Assembly: GCA_016208105.1 (NCBI GenBank)
Contig: JACQYS010000001.1
Coordinates: 108,182-172,181 of the forward strand
Source of the DNA: Desulfovibrio sp.
Lineage (GTDB): Bacteria; Desulfobacterota; Desulfovibrionia; Desulfovibrionales; Desulfovibrionaceae
Length of the DNA stretch: 64,000 bases
Reading direction: 5' to 3'
Shown here: in pieces, positions 17,328 through 26,642 of the stretch
Layout: each line of letters begins with the position of its first letter
Position numbering within the stretch: position 1 is the stretch's first letter
Translations under genes and position numbers: made by a program
The notes under the pieces: model-generated
What the model saw: the letters and a program-made list of their open reading frames with translations, nothing else
Database searches by the model: none
What the model was told of the DNA's origin: nothing

Positions 17328-18662
17328 ATGTCTGTGCGCGCTGTGATGACGGGCTACGCCCTTCTGTCGGCTTGCCTGCTGCTTTCGTGCGCTTCCCAGG
17401 CGCCTCAGACCGGTGTTGCCGAAGCTCAGGGCCCCATGCACGCGCAAACGGCGGATCGGGCGGTGGATCCGCACGCGGCGCATTCGCGTTTCCGCTTCTC
17501 GGACCAGACAATGGACTTCGTGTTCGGTTCTCTGGTCCTTGGTTCAGCCGTGAACCACGGCTGCGAAATTGGCGAAGCATTCGCCACAGCGAACAACGTG
17601 AAGGATGGCGACGCGGCGAGCTGGCAGGAACAATGGCTGAAGACCGCAGCCCTCATCGAGGCGAGAGGTGAAACAGCATTGTCTGCGGGACATGCCGTCA
17701 GCGCCAGGGATCAGTTCCTGCGGGCCAGCTACGCCTACCGACTCGGCATGGTGTCCATGCTCCCGGACGACCCCCGCTTGAGGGAAACGGCCAAGCGCAG
17801 CCGCGACCTGATGAACCGGGCCGGAAAGCTCATGCAGCCTGAGCTCATGTACTTCGAGATCCCCTTTGAGGGCACCGTGCTCCCCGGATACTTCCGCAAG
17901 GCGTCTGCCGCGAATAGGCGTACCAAGACGCTCATCATGATCGGTGGCGCGGAAACCTTCGCCGAGGACCAGTATTTCTACATAGCCCAGCAGGCTTTCG
18001 AGCGCGGCTACAACTTCATGACAGTGGACCTGCCCGGCCAGGGACTTCTTCCCCTTGAGGGGCGCTTTTTCAGGCGGGACATGGAGGTGCCCATAAAGGC
18101 CGTGGTGGACTACGCCTTAAGCCGCAAGGACGTGCACCCCAAGCGCCTCGCCGTCTATGGCATAAGCAGCGGGGGCGGGTTTGTCCCTCAGGCGGCCGAA
18201 CATGACGCGCGCATCTCCGCGATTGTCATGAACAACTGCGTGGTCGATGCCGGGGCCGGTGTGGCCAAAATGGCCGTGGCAACGGCCACACCGGAGGTCG
18301 CCAAGGGCTGGTCCTCCTTCAAACGCCAGAACAACCAGCTTATCGCCTGGCGGTTCGGGGTGGACATGAACAACCTGCCCGGCCTTGTCGAGGCCAACAC
18401 CGGATTTCGTTTCGATCCCGCCAGGGTTGCCATGCCCGCGCTTATCGTGGTGGGCAGCGGCGAATACAAGAGTCCGGAGATCGAGCGGCAGACGAAGCTG
18501 TGCCTCGATTGCCTGGGGAGCAGCAGGAAAGATCTGGTGATCACCCCGGCCGAGGAGGGCGCTTCCAACCACTGCGTCATGGAAAACAGAAGCCTCATGA
18601 GCCAGGTGGTCTTCGACTGGCTCGATGACACGTTCAGGGATGCTGTGCGACCAAGACCGTGA
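17328..18662 (+). CDS. exported alpha/beta hydrolase lipoprotein (paralogue 3)
   Basis: A 444-residue lipoprotein with lipobox L-L-S-C (Cys21), starting at ATG 17328 after GGGAG. It shares long identical stretches with the gene at 11649: NHGCE-GEAF, KDGDAASWQEQW, PFEGTVLPGYFRKA, DLPGQGLLP, GISSGGGFVPQAA and EGASNHCVMENRSL. The nucleophile is the Ser in GISSGG. The two genes are therefore duplicates within one island. The function is inferred to be a hydrolase acting on small, possibly aromatic or acyl, substrates outside the inner membrane. Confidence 0.8.
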   Translation: MSVRAVMTGYALLSACLLLSCASQAPQTGVAEAQGPMHAQTADRAVDPHAAHSRFRFSDQTMDFVFGSLVLGSAVNHGCEIGEAFATANNVKDGDAASWQEQWLKTAALIEARGETALSAGHAVSARDQFLRASYAYRLGMVSMLPDDPRLRETAKRSRDLMNRAGKLMQPELMYFEIPFEGTVLPGYFRKASAANRRTKTLIMIGGAETFAEDQYFYIAQQAFERGYNFMTVDLPGQGLLPLEGRFFRRDMEVPIKAVVDYALSRKDVHPKRLAVYGISSGGGFVPQAAEHDARISAIVMNNCVVDAGAGVAKMAVATATPEVAKGWSSFKRQNNQLIAWRFGVDMNNLPGLVEANTGFRFDPARVAMPALIVVGSGEYKSPEIERQTKLCLDCLGSSRKDLVITPAEEGASNHCVMENRSLMSQVVFDWLDDTFRDAVRPRP

Positions 18663-18922
18663 ACTCCACGCCGGGGAAGCGCTGGCCGTTCGCAATCATC
18701 CGGCCATGCCCGCGCGGGCGGCGCTCTCTTGCCATCAGCATCCAGGAAAGCTAGGTATCTTCCACTTTTTACAACCCTCACGCACGCTTCGGGGTGGACG
18801 GCGGGCGGTTCGCACGGTCTGCTCCTCATTGCGGGTCGAATGAATTGTGACGGGTATGCCGCAACGTCTCTGGGTACGTCCGCTCGCATACGCCTGAGCC
18901 AACACATAAGGGAACCTAACGA

Positions 18923-20410
18923 ATGGATGATACCGGCAATGCCGCCTGCGCCTTGCTCAATGGGCCGGGAGTGGCCAGCCCAGGCAAGCCCGCCTACGTG
19001 TTTGGCGAGTCGGTCCTTACGTATGGCCATCTGCGCGAGCGGTCCCTTCGGTTCGCATCGTATCTTGACTCGCTGGGCATACTGCCCGGGGAGAGAGTCA
19101 TCCTTGTCCTGCCGGATACGCCGGCCTTTGTCGTGGCGTTTCTCGGGTCTTTGCTCGCCGGAGTCTGCCCTGTTCCGGTGAACTCCTTTTTGAAAACGTC
19201 GGATTATTCATTTGTGCTGGAAGATTCCGGGGCGAGATCCATTTTCACACTCGAGGGGCATGCGGCGGCATTGGCGGCTACACCGGACTGCCCGGCGGTA
19301 CTTTGTGAAGACCAGGGCCCTCCAAACCTGGACAGGTTCTCCAGCAACTTCTCGCCGCGCCCAGCGAATAGAAATCATCCAGGGTTCATGCTCTTCAGCT
19401 CCGGCTCCACCGGGCGGCCCAAGGGAGTGCCACACAGCCACAAGGACCTGCTTATCCCTTCCGCCACATGGGGAGCGGTGCTCGGATTGACGCATGCGGA
19501 CGTAATTCTTTCTTCGAGCAAGCTTTTCTTCGCCTACGGGCTTTTGGCCAGCCTGGCACTTCCCCTGGCGGTCGGGGCGACCACGGTGCTCTTTCCTGGT
19601 AAACCTGGTCCGTACGACGTATTTGATCTGATGCGAAAACACAGGCCAACGGCATTTTTCGGCGTTCCAACCCTCTACAACGTGATGATCAGGGCCTTTG
19701 AATCAGACATGAAAGACTCGATCCCGGGCCTGTGCTTCAGCGCGGGGGAAGCCCTGCCAGCCGTGCTGCACGAAGAGTGGGCCCGGATTACGGGTGTGGA
19801 GATACTTGACGGGATCGGCTCCACGGAAGCTTTCAACGTCTTTATTTCCAACCGCAGGGGATGCTTGAGGCCCGGATCGACCGGACAGGTCGTTCCTGGG
19901 TACGAGACTAGGCTGGTGGACGACGCCGGGAAGGACGTTGCCGGTTCCAGCAAGGGCCATTTGCTTATTCGGGGCGAAAGCCTGCTCCAAAGCTATTGGA
20001 ATCGTCCGGACAAGACCCGTGAAACCATACTGGATGACGGCTGGGTTCGCACGGGAGACGTGTTCACAGAACAGGACGGCTGGTTCACCCACCAGGGCCG
20101 AAGCGACGACATGCTCAAATCAGGCGGTCAGTGGGTCTCCCCGGTTCAGGTGGAAGAAGCCCTCCTGCGCCATCCCACTGTGGCGGAGTGCGCTGTGGCA
20201 GCTAGAAAAATGAACGGCCTGGATGTTATATGCGCGTTCGTGGTGCCAGCCCCGGGCACGAAGCCAGACAAGAGTGTGGAACTTAAGTGGCGACGCTATC
20301 TGAAAGAGACCCTGCCCGAGCACATGTGCCCGGCGTGTTTCGAATGCGTGGCCGAACTGCCCAAAACTGCCACCGGCAAGGTGCAACGATTCGTACTGCG
20401 TGAATCTTGA
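18923..20410 (+). CDS. AMP-binding acyl/aryl-CoA synthetase, benzoate-CoA ligase-like
   Basis: A 495-residue adenylate-forming enzyme that activates a carboxylic acid with ATP and transfers it to CoA or a carrier thiol. Motifs: P-loop SSGSTGRPKG (about 154-163), GIGSTEAF (substrate/AMP site), GWVRTGDVF, GRSDDMLKSGG and the C-terminal catalytic lysine in KTATGKVQRF. The short length and SSGSTGRPKGVPHSH resemble the benzoate/4-hydroxybenzoate-CoA ligase branch. The next gene encodes an acyl-carrier domain, so the acid may be loaded on that carrier instead of CoA. The substrate is not determined. Confidence 0.88.
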   Translation: MDDTGNAACALLNGPGVASPGKPAYVFGESVLTYGHLRERSLRFASYLDSLGILPGERVILVLPDTPAFVVAFLGSLLAGVCPVPVNSFLKTSDYSFVLEDSGARSIFTLEGHAAALAATPDCPAVLCEDQGPPNLDRFSSNFSPRPANRNHPGFMLFSSGSTGRPKGVPHSHKDLLIPSATWGAVLGLTHADVILSSSKLFFAYGLLASLALPLAVGATTVLFPGKPGPYDVFDLMRKHRPTAFFGVPTLYNVMIRAFESDMKDSIPGLCFSAGEALPAVLHEEWARITGVEILDGIGSTEAFNVFISNRRGCLRPGSTGQVVPGYETRLVDDAGKDVAGSSKGHLLIRGESLLQSYWNRPDKTRETILDDGWVRTGDVFTEQDGWFTHQGRSDDMLKSGGQWVSPVQVEEALLRHPTVAECAVAARKMNGLDVICAFVVPAPGTKPDKSVELKWRRYLKETLPEHMCPACFECVAELPKTATGKVQRFVLRES

Positions 20411-20433
20411 AAAGAACCACACAGGAGTCTTTC

Positions 20434-21732
20434 ATGACTGTTTCTGCGGGCATCCTGCGCGAATTGCTGGTTGAGGCCGGAGTGGAACCGTCCACTGCTG
20501 AAGCGGTACAACCGGCCCTGCCCCTGTTGCGTCAGGGGGTGGATTCTTTGGACTATCCAGCCTTTTGCCTGGCTGTTGAAAAGCGGTTTGGTCTGACCAT
20601 TGATGATCGCGCCTCGTTGTCGCTTCGGACCTTGGATGACTTTATCGCCTACATCAATGAACGCGTGGATGGAGAGTCGGGGCAAGCGGAATCCATCGCG
20701 CGCATCAAGCGGAACTGGCGCGAGATTGAGCCTGGACAGGAGTATACTGTGGAGTTGCTCCGGCCCGGGGACGGACCGGGTGTGGCGCAGCTTTTCTACT
20801 CCGTGTACGGGGACCGCTATCCCGTTGCCGACTACTATGATCCGGAAACCATCGAGCGTTTCAACGCCGAAGGGAAGCTTCTTACTGTTGTGGCCCGGCT
20901 TTCTTCGGGAACCGTTGCGGGCGCTGGCGCCTACTACCAGAGTTCCCCGCCAAACAAGGCTTTGTTCGAGTTCGGCCAGTTTATCGTGGCCCCCGAATAC
21001 CGCAATTCGCTCATGGTGGCCAAAATCTCCAAGGAGATGGACCGGTACTCCCGGACCATGACCCAGGCGCAAGGCTTCTTCGGTGAAGCAGTGTGCACCC
21101 ATATGGTCACCCAGAAATTTGTCAAAAGACAGGGGTATGCTGAATGCGGCCTGGAAGTGGCCCTCATGCCTGCGGGAGCCTACGAGAAGGAAGGAGCCGG
21201 AGCGCAGCGGGTAAGCTGCCTGCTTGGCGCACGAGTGGATCGCGACCAGCGTAAACCCCTGCATCTGCCCGAATGCTACCGCGAAGAGATGGAGTTCATT
21301 CTTGGCGGATTCACCCTGGACCGGGAGATACGCTTCAGTGGCATGGACGCTCCCCTGGCAGCCCAGAGCTCTCTCGATTTGCGCACGTTCGATTTCGCCC
21401 AAGTGGAACGGATGCAGGTTCTGGCAGTGGGAGCCGATTTCCCTGAACGTGTCGAACGACTCGATGAAGCCGCCAAACGCCGCGGCTTGGCCGTGGTCCA
21501 GGTGTTCGTCAACACGGGAGAGCCGGGAGTGGCCTTCGCGGTGGAGGCTTTGCGCGCGCGCGGTTTCTTCCTGGGCGGCTTTGTCCCTCTGTGGTTTGGC
21601 CCCGACGGCCTCCTGATGCAAAAGCTCTATGTGGAACCGGAGTTCGACGCCATCAATCTGTATGCGGACAGATCGAAACAGATTTTGGCCTTTATCCGGG
21701 CTGACTGGGACCGCTCCCGGTCCCTGGCGTGA
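20434..21732 (+). CDS. acyl-carrier protein domain fused to GNAT-like acetyltransferase domains
   Basis: A 432-residue protein starting at ATG 20434 (CAGGAG upstream). Residues 1-75 are an acyl-carrier domain with the phosphopantetheine attachment Ser38 in GVDSLDY. Residues about 95-270 resemble a GNAT fold (VELLRPGDGPGVAQLFYSVYGDRYP; FGQFIVAPEYRNSLMVAKI). The C-terminal part (about 320-425: LDEAAKRRGLAVVQVFVN, RARGFFLGGFVPLWFG) is a second GNAT-like unit. That C-terminal region resembles the end of the protein at 27732. It lies 23 bp after the CoA ligase gene, so an activated acid may be loaded on the carrier and moved to an amine. This is a pathway inference. Confidence 0.75.
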   Translation: MTVSAGILRELLVEAGVEPSTAEAVQPALPLLRQGVDSLDYPAFCLAVEKRFGLTIDDRASLSLRTLDDFIAYINERVDGESGQAESIARIKRNWREIEPGQEYTVELLRPGDGPGVAQLFYSVYGDRYPVADYYDPETIERFNAEGKLLTVVARLSSGTVAGAGAYYQSSPPNKALFEFGQFIVAPEYRNSLMVAKISKEMDRYSRTMTQAQGFFGEAVCTHMVTQKFVKRQGYAECGLEVALMPAGAYEKEGAGAQRVSCLLGARVDRDQRKPLHLPECYREEMEFILGGFTLDREIRFSGMDAPLAAQSSLDLRTFDFAQVERMQVLAVGADFPERVERLDEAAKRRGLAVVQVFVNTGEPGVAFAVEALRARGFFLGGFVPLWFGPDGLLMQKLYVEPEFDAINLYADRSKQILAFIRADWDRSRSLA

Positions 21733-21739
21733 TCAAGCA

Positions 21740-24037
21740 ATGAGCGCTTTTTCCTCCAACTCTTCCGGCCAACGGTTTCACCACCGGGACACCTTGTCCA
21801 AGGCAGTGGGAGCCGAGCGCTACAGCACGGACTTCACCCCGCCCGGATGCCTCTGGGCCGGGGTAAAGCGCGCGGGCGTTCCCCATGCCAGAATCATTGC
21901 CGTGCACTCCGAGGAAGCCCGCGCCGTCCAGGGGGTGACGTCGGTTCTTACCCGGGCGGACGTGCCTGGCACCAACCGGCAGGGCATCGTCCACAAGGAC
22001 CAGCCTGTTTTGGCAGGCAGCGTGGTCCGCCACGCCGGCGACCCGGTGGCCCTGGTGGTGGCGGAAAGCCGGGAAGCCCTGGCCGAAGCCCTGGCATGCA
22101 TCCGCCTTGAGTGTGAACCGCTGCCTGGCATTTTCGATCCGGAACTGGCCCTCAAGCCGGATGCTCCTCTTGTGCATCCCGATTGGGAGACCGGCAACCT
22201 GCTGGCCCGGGGCTTGGTGGACAAGGGCGATGCCCAGCAGGCCATGCAGGCGTGTGAAGTTGTGGTCGAGGGGGAATTCGAGACCCCCATGCAGGAGCAC
22301 GTTTCCCTGGAACCGCCCAACGGTGCGGCCAGGATGACCGCCAAAGGCGTCCTGGAAATGATCGTTTCCACGCAGGCCCCTTTCCGCGACCGCTTCGAGA
22401 TCGCCCATGCCCTGGGGCTTAACCCCATGAGCATCCGCATCCGCGCGCCCTACCTGGGCGGTGCCTTCGGAGGCAAGGACGGGGCCACGGTTCAGTGCCT
22501 GCTGGCCCTGGCTGCACTGAAAAGCGGTGGCCGATGGGTGAGGATGGACTGGGGCCGTGAAGAGACCTTCCTGGCCGGGTACAAGCGTCACGCGGCCCGC
22601 ATGCGCATCCGGCTGGGCGCCACCCGGGATGGCGTGCTGCAGGCGCTTGAGAGCACAATGTATTTCGATTCCGGCCCCTACGCCCACCTGGGTGTTGAGA
22701 TCATGGCCCTTGGCCTTGAGCACTCCGGGGGGGCCTATCGTATCCCGCACACCCGCATGGAGGGTTTCTGCGTCTACACCAACAACCCGGTGGGCGGCGC
22801 CTTCCGTGGGTTCGGCGTGGTGCAGGCCATATTCGCCATAGAGCGGATCATGGACGTTCTGGCCGCAAGGCTTCACATGGACCCCGGCGAGCTGCGCCTG
22901 AAAAACGCCCTGAGACCCGGCGAGCAAAACTGCGCGGGCGTGGCCATGCAATCCCCTTCGGGCGCGTGCGAGTGTCTGGAGACGGTCATGGCTCACCCGG
23001 CCTGGGCGGACCGCATGGCATGGAAGGCAAAGGCTCCGCCGTTCAAGCGCCGGGGAGTGGGGATCGCGGCATCGTGCAACGCCATGGGCTACGGGCGTGG
23101 TCTGCCGGATGCGGCAGCGGCCAAGCTTGAACTCACGCGAGAGGGGAACTTCAAGATATTCAACTCCGTGGCCGACATGGGCCAGGGCAACGCACCGGCG
23201 TTCGTCCAGCTGGCGGCCACGGCATTGAAGCAGGAGGCGTCCCGCTTCGAGCTGGTCCAGCCGGACACAAGGCTGTGCCTGCCTGCCGGATCGTCCTCGG
23301 CCAGCCGCACCACGTATACCTTCGGCAACGCCCTGCTGCGGGCCTGCGAGGCCATGCGCGAAAAACTCATCGCGCGCGCGGCCCTGTTCCTGCTGGTGGA
23401 TGAACCTAACCGGCTTTGCCTCAAACCAGGGGAAGTGGCCGATGAGGCCACGGGGCGTTCGGTACCCCTGTCCATGCTTGGGGCCATGCTCCAGCGCGAC
23501 GACCGCATCTGCGTGGACCAGTTCGTGATGCCAGTGGTGGAAAATCCGCCGGATACGGGAAAGGAATTCAAGCTGGGTTTCCCGCATGTTTTCTTCTCTC
23601 ATGGCGCCTGCTTATGCGCGGTTGAGGTGGACGAGCTGACCGGACAGGTGGAGCTTAAGGAGTGCGTCACCGCTGTGGAATGCGGGCGGGTGCTGAACCC
23701 TCGGGGAGTCGAACAGCAGGTGCAGGGAGCTGCCGCCCAGGGGGCTGGACTAGCCCTTATGGAAAAGTTTTCCACTCAGGGCGGGCGGATCCTTTCGGGG
23801 GATTTGTCCACCTATCTCATCCCCACAGCGCTTGATCTTCCCGACCTCGAATGTGCGACTGTAGACGGTGACGAACCCTCAGGTCCGCTCGGGCTCAAGG
23901 GGATGGGGGAGGTCGGCATCCACGGGCCGGCGCCTGCCGTGGCCCAGGCCCTGGGAGACGCCGTGGGCCTTACGGTGCGTAGCGTGCCCGTCGAACCCGA
24001 AGACGTGTTGCGGGCCCTTAGAGGCGAAAAGTCATGA
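21740..24037 (+). CDS. molybdenum hydroxylase large (Moco-binding) subunit, xanthine dehydrogenase family
   Basis: A 765-residue molybdopterin-binding subunit. It hydroxylates or oxidises a carbon next to a heteroatom or aldehyde using water. The MCD-binding loops are visible: GGAFGGKDG (about 239-247), GGAFRGFG, MGQGNAPAF, SSASRTTYTFGN, and near the C-terminus GLKGMGEVG with the catalytic Glu. A domain with KAVGAERYSTDF opens the protein, as in the family. The start ATG 21740 is 7 bp after the ACP-GNAT stop. The [2Fe-2S] and FAD subunits follow with overlapping starts, giving a full large-small-medium enzyme. The substrate is unknown; 4-hydroxybenzoyl-CoA reductase is one relative. Confidence 0.92.
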   Translation: MSAFSSNSSGQRFHHRDTLSKAVGAERYSTDFTPPGCLWAGVKRAGVPHARIIAVHSEEARAVQGVTSVLTRADVPGTNRQGIVHKDQPVLAGSVVRHAGDPVALVVAESREALAEALACIRLECEPLPGIFDPELALKPDAPLVHPDWETGNLLARGLVDKGDAQQAMQACEVVVEGEFETPMQEHVSLEPPNGAARMTAKGVLEMIVSTQAPFRDRFEIAHALGLNPMSIRIRAPYLGGAFGGKDGATVQCLLALAALKSGGRWVRMDWGREETFLAGYKRHAARMRIRLGATRDGVLQALESTMYFDSGPYAHLGVEIMALGLEHSGGAYRIPHTRMEGFCVYTNNPVGGAFRGFGVVQAIFAIERIMDVLAARLHMDPGELRLKNALRPGEQNCAGVAMQSPSGACECLETVMAHPAWADRMAWKAKAPPFKRRGVGIAASCNAMGYGRGLPDAAAAKLELTREGNFKIFNSVADMGQGNAPAFVQLAATALKQEASRFELVQPDTRLCLPAGSSSASRTTYTFGNALLRACEAMREKLIARAALFLLVDEPNRLCLKPGEVADEATGRSVPLSMLGAMLQRDDRICVDQFVMPVVENPPDTGKEFKLGFPHVFFSHGACLCAVEVDELTGQVELKECVTAVECGRVLNPRGVEQQVQGAAAQGAGLALMEKFSTQGGRILSGDLSTYLIPTALDLPDLECATVDGDEPSGPLGLKGMGEVGIHGPAPAVAQALGDAVGLTVRSVPVEPEDVLRALRGEKS

Positions 24038-24519
24038 GCAAGACCATCACTCTGACGTTCACCTTGAACGGCAGGCAGGTGCGTTTGGAAACCAGGCCCG
24101 GCACACGGGTTCTGGACCTCTTGCGAGGCGAGATGGGCCTGACCGCTGCCAAAGAGGGCTGCGGTTCCGGAGAGTGCGGTGCGTGCGCGATTCTGGTGGA
24201 CGGCACGGCCAAGCTTTCCTGCCTCATGCTGGCGGCCCAGTTGGAAGGCCGCGAGATCGTCACTGCGGAAGGCCTCGGCACTGTGGAGCACCCGCATCCC
24301 ATCCAGGCGTCGCTGGCTGAAAACGGGGCCGTTCAGTGCGGATACTGCACTCCGGGCATGACCATCGCCGCAGCCGAGCTGCTTGCCCACACGCCATGTC
24401 CTGATCGGGGGGAAGTGCGTGAGGCCATATCCGGAAACCTGTGCCGTTGCACAGGGTACGTCAAGATCGTGGATGCGGTGATGGCGGTCTCCAGGACCAC
24501 GGGAGAGAAGAACTCGTGA
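24034..24519 (+). CDS. molybdenum hydroxylase small subunit with two [2Fe-2S] clusters
   Basis: A 161-residue electron-transfer subunit. Plant-type ferredoxin cluster ligands are in [15 protein letters not shown] and a downstream Cys (LSC). The second, family-specific cluster uses CGYCTPGM and CRCTGY. Length and order are standard. It overlaps the large-subunit stop by 4 bp (ATGA). It passes electrons from the molybdenum centre to the FAD subunit encoded next. Confidence 0.95.
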   Translation: MSKTITLTFTLNGRQVRLETRPGTRVLDLLRGEMGLTAAKEGCGSGECGACAILVDGTAKLSCLMLAAQLEGREIVTAEGLGTVEHPHPIQASLAENGAVQCGYCTPGMTIAAAELLAHTPCPDRGEVREAISGNLCRCTGYVKIVDAVMAVSRTTGEKNS

Positions 24520-25340
24520 ACAGCGACGTTGTTTGCCCGGCAAGCCTCCCTGAGCTGTGGCCATATCTGGAAGACGGGGCGGCGGTGATGGCCGGGGGCA
24601 CGGATCTCTTGGCGCGCAGGCGCGGAGAAGCTCCCGCCCTGGTGGCGTGCCTGGAAAGGATCGAGAGCCTGTACGGAGTGGGTGAAGAGGACGGACTCAT
24701 CCGTTTGGGAGCGTGCGAAACCCACGCCAGCTTGCTGCGCCATCCTCTGGTGCGCGGGCGTCTGCCCGTGCTGGCTGGCGCGCTTGCGGTGCTCGGGTCG
24801 CCGCTTATCCGCAACATGGGAACGCTTGGCGGCAACATCGTCACGGCTTCGCCAGCCGGGGACACCCTGGCTCCGCTCTATGCCCTGGATGCCCGGGTGG
24901 AGCTCTCCTCCAGGCGAGGCCCACGCCGCGTTCTCCTGGCCGACTTCATCGCCGGGCCGGGGGTTGTCAGGCTTGAGCCGGGGGAGATCGTTTCGGCGGT
25001 TCTCGTTTCGCCTCCGGATACTTCGGCTCTCCAGCACTTCGAGAAGGTGGGGCGACGCAAGGCGCTGGCCATTTCGGTTGTCAGCCTGGCCGCGGTCATC
25101 CTCACGGATTCGGATGGAGTGGTGCAGCAGGCCCGTCTTGCCTATGGCAGCGTCGGACCCACGGTGGTGCGCTGCCAGCAGGCGGAGCAGGCGCTCACAG
25201 GGCAGCGGCTTGAGCGTGAGGCACTGTTTGCCGCAGCGCAGGCCGTTCGAAAAGAAATCTCGCCAATGGACGATCTGCGGGCTTCGGCCTCTTATCGCCG
25301 GGATGTGGCCGGAAATCTGCTCTTGCGTCTGGCGCAATAA
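24516..25340 (+). CDS. molybdenum hydroxylase FAD-binding (medium) subunit
   Basis: A 274-residue flavoprotein starting at GTG 24516, which overlaps the previous stop. The FAD motifs are AGGTDLL near the N-terminus and [18 protein letters not shown] near the middle, followed by the CO-dehydrogenase flavoprotein C-terminal domain ([18 protein letters not shown]). It lacks the extra [4Fe-4S] insertion found in 4-hydroxybenzoyl-CoA reductase FAD subunits, since no four-Cys loop is present. That argues against a plain Hcr function. Confidence 0.9.
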   Translation: MNSDVVCPASLPELWPYLEDGAAVMAGGTDLLARRRGEAPALVACLERIESLYGVGEEDGLIRLGACETHASLLRHPLVRGRLPVLAGALAVLGSPLIRNMGTLGGNIVTASPAGDTLAPLYALDARVELSSRRGPRRVLLADFIAGPGVVRLEPGEIVSAVLVSPPDTSALQHFEKVGRRKALAISVVSLAAVILTDSDGVVQQARLAYGSVGPTVVRCQQAEQALTGQRLEREALFAAAQAVRKEISPMDDLRASASYRRDVAGNLLLRLAQ

Positions 25341-25345
25341 CCCCG

Positions 25346-25380
25346 CCCGAAACGGGATTACAAAGGGACATCGTCCCTTT
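25346..25380. terminator. candidate bidirectional terminator between convergent genes
   Basis: Two adjacent stem-loops fill the 87-bp space between convergent genes: CCCG-aaa-CGGG at 25346-25356, and a perfect 8-bp stem AAAGGGAC/GTCCCTTT with an ATC loop at 25362-25380. The second stem begins with A residues and ends with T residues, so it can serve both strands. There is no long T-run. Confidence 0.55.
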
Positions 25381-25427
25381 GGCCGCCGGAGGCTTCTTAA
25401 ACAACAGCTCCTGCTATTGAGCCATCA

Positions 25428-26642
25428 TCACCCATCAACCAGACTTCTACTCTTCCACTCCTTTACCGCCAGCGGCGCCATCAGCAACGCCGCCGTGCAG
25501 GCGCACCCTGCGCCGAAACCAAAGAGCGACGGAAATCCTCCTGGCCCGGCCAACAGCATCCCCCCCACGATGGGGCCGACCGTGTACCCGGCATCCATCA
25601 TGAAGAGCATCAGGTTCATGTTCAAACCGCGCAGAGCAGGAGGGGATTCGAGGAACATGGCCGCATTCAGGAGGGGCATGGCTATACCCAGGCAAAAACC
25701 GTAGCCACCGGCCAGCAAGAAGAAAGGGGCACCGCCCTTTGTGCATGCGAACAGGGCTATGCAGACGGCCAGCCCAAGAAGTCCGAGCATGGCGATGATC
25801 CGTCTGGGCAGCCTGTCGATGAATGGTCCGGCCGCTACCCGGGCCGCGATGGATGCTACATTGAATACGGTGAAAAATAGTCCAGGATCGCCAATCCCCA
25901 GAACAAGAGCGTATGGCTTTATGAAAAAAAATACTTGCGTGGAACTGGAGATAACCAGCAGATTAGCCATAAGAAGAAGCAGTACGGGGGCCTGTCCCAG
26001 GTTCTCTCGAAGTTCCCGCATGGAGGGCCTGCGCCCTTCAGCTTCTGGGAAAGCGTTTTTGCCAAGGCGTGCTCCCAGCGGGACGAGCATGGCCAGCGAC
26101 GGCAGGGTCAACAGGGCGGTCCAGGCGTAGACATGGGTTTCTCCGCCGACTAGTGGCAGCAACCATTCTGTCAGGGGGGGCATGAGAGCGTAAGGTACGA
26201 GGGCGGAAAGGGAAAACAGGCCGAAGGCGCGGCCGGCAGAGCGCGGGGGCACCACTTTGGAGAAGAGCGTCATTACCGAGCTCACCAAACAGACGAAGGC
26301 CAGCCCGTGGAAGATTCGCACAACAAGAAGCTCCGGAACGGTTCTGGCGAACAGGTAGCACGGCAAGGCCAGACCGATGGCCACGAGAGATATACGCGTC
26401 AAAGACAGGGCTTGGCGGGCAGTGAGCCAGACGCTCAGGAAGGGTCTGGTCACAAAGGCCGCCAGCGGTTCGGCAGCGATTACGGTCCCCTGCCAGACCG
26501 GGTCTAATCCGATTTTCCCCAGGTGGGTGGCCAGACCGTAAAATACAGCGATGTTGCAGAACCCGAACGTCGCGGCAATGGTGAGCACCACGAAATCATA
26601 CGTGAACAGACGCTCGGGCTGCCCCGGTGTATCAGTGTTCAT
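25428..26642 (-). CDS. major facilitator superfamily transporter
   Basis: A 404-residue carrier with about 12 hydrophobic segments. The ATG at 26642 overlaps the aminotransferase stop by 4 bp. Cytoplasmic loop motifs typical of MFS are weakly visible (VTRPFLSVWLTARQA after helix 2; AGPFIDRLPRRI after helix 8). It is the last gene of the leftward operon with the aminotransferase and the RsbW-like/GNAT protein. It may export or import the product of the neighbouring pathway. No substrate can be named. Confidence 0.85.
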   Translation of the reverse strand: MNTDTPGQPERLFTYDFVVLTIAATFGFCNIAVFYGLATHLGKIGLDPVWQGTVIAAEPLAAFVTRPFLSVWLTARQALSLTRISLVAIGLALPCYLFARTVPELLVVRIFHGLAFVCLVSSVMTLFSKVVPPRSAGRAFGLFSLSALVPYALMPPLTEWLLPLVGGETHVYAWTALLTLPSLAMLVPLGARLGKNAFPEAEGRRPSMRELRENLGQAPVLLLLMANLLVISSSTQVFFFIKPYALVLGIGDPGLFFTVFNVASIAARVAAGPFIDRLPRRIIAMLGLLGLAVCIALFACTKGGAPFFLLAGGYGFCLGIAMPLLNAAMFLESPPALRGLNMNLMLFMMDAGYTVGPIVGGMLLAGPGGFPSLFGFGAGCACTAALLMAPLAVKEWKSRSLVDG

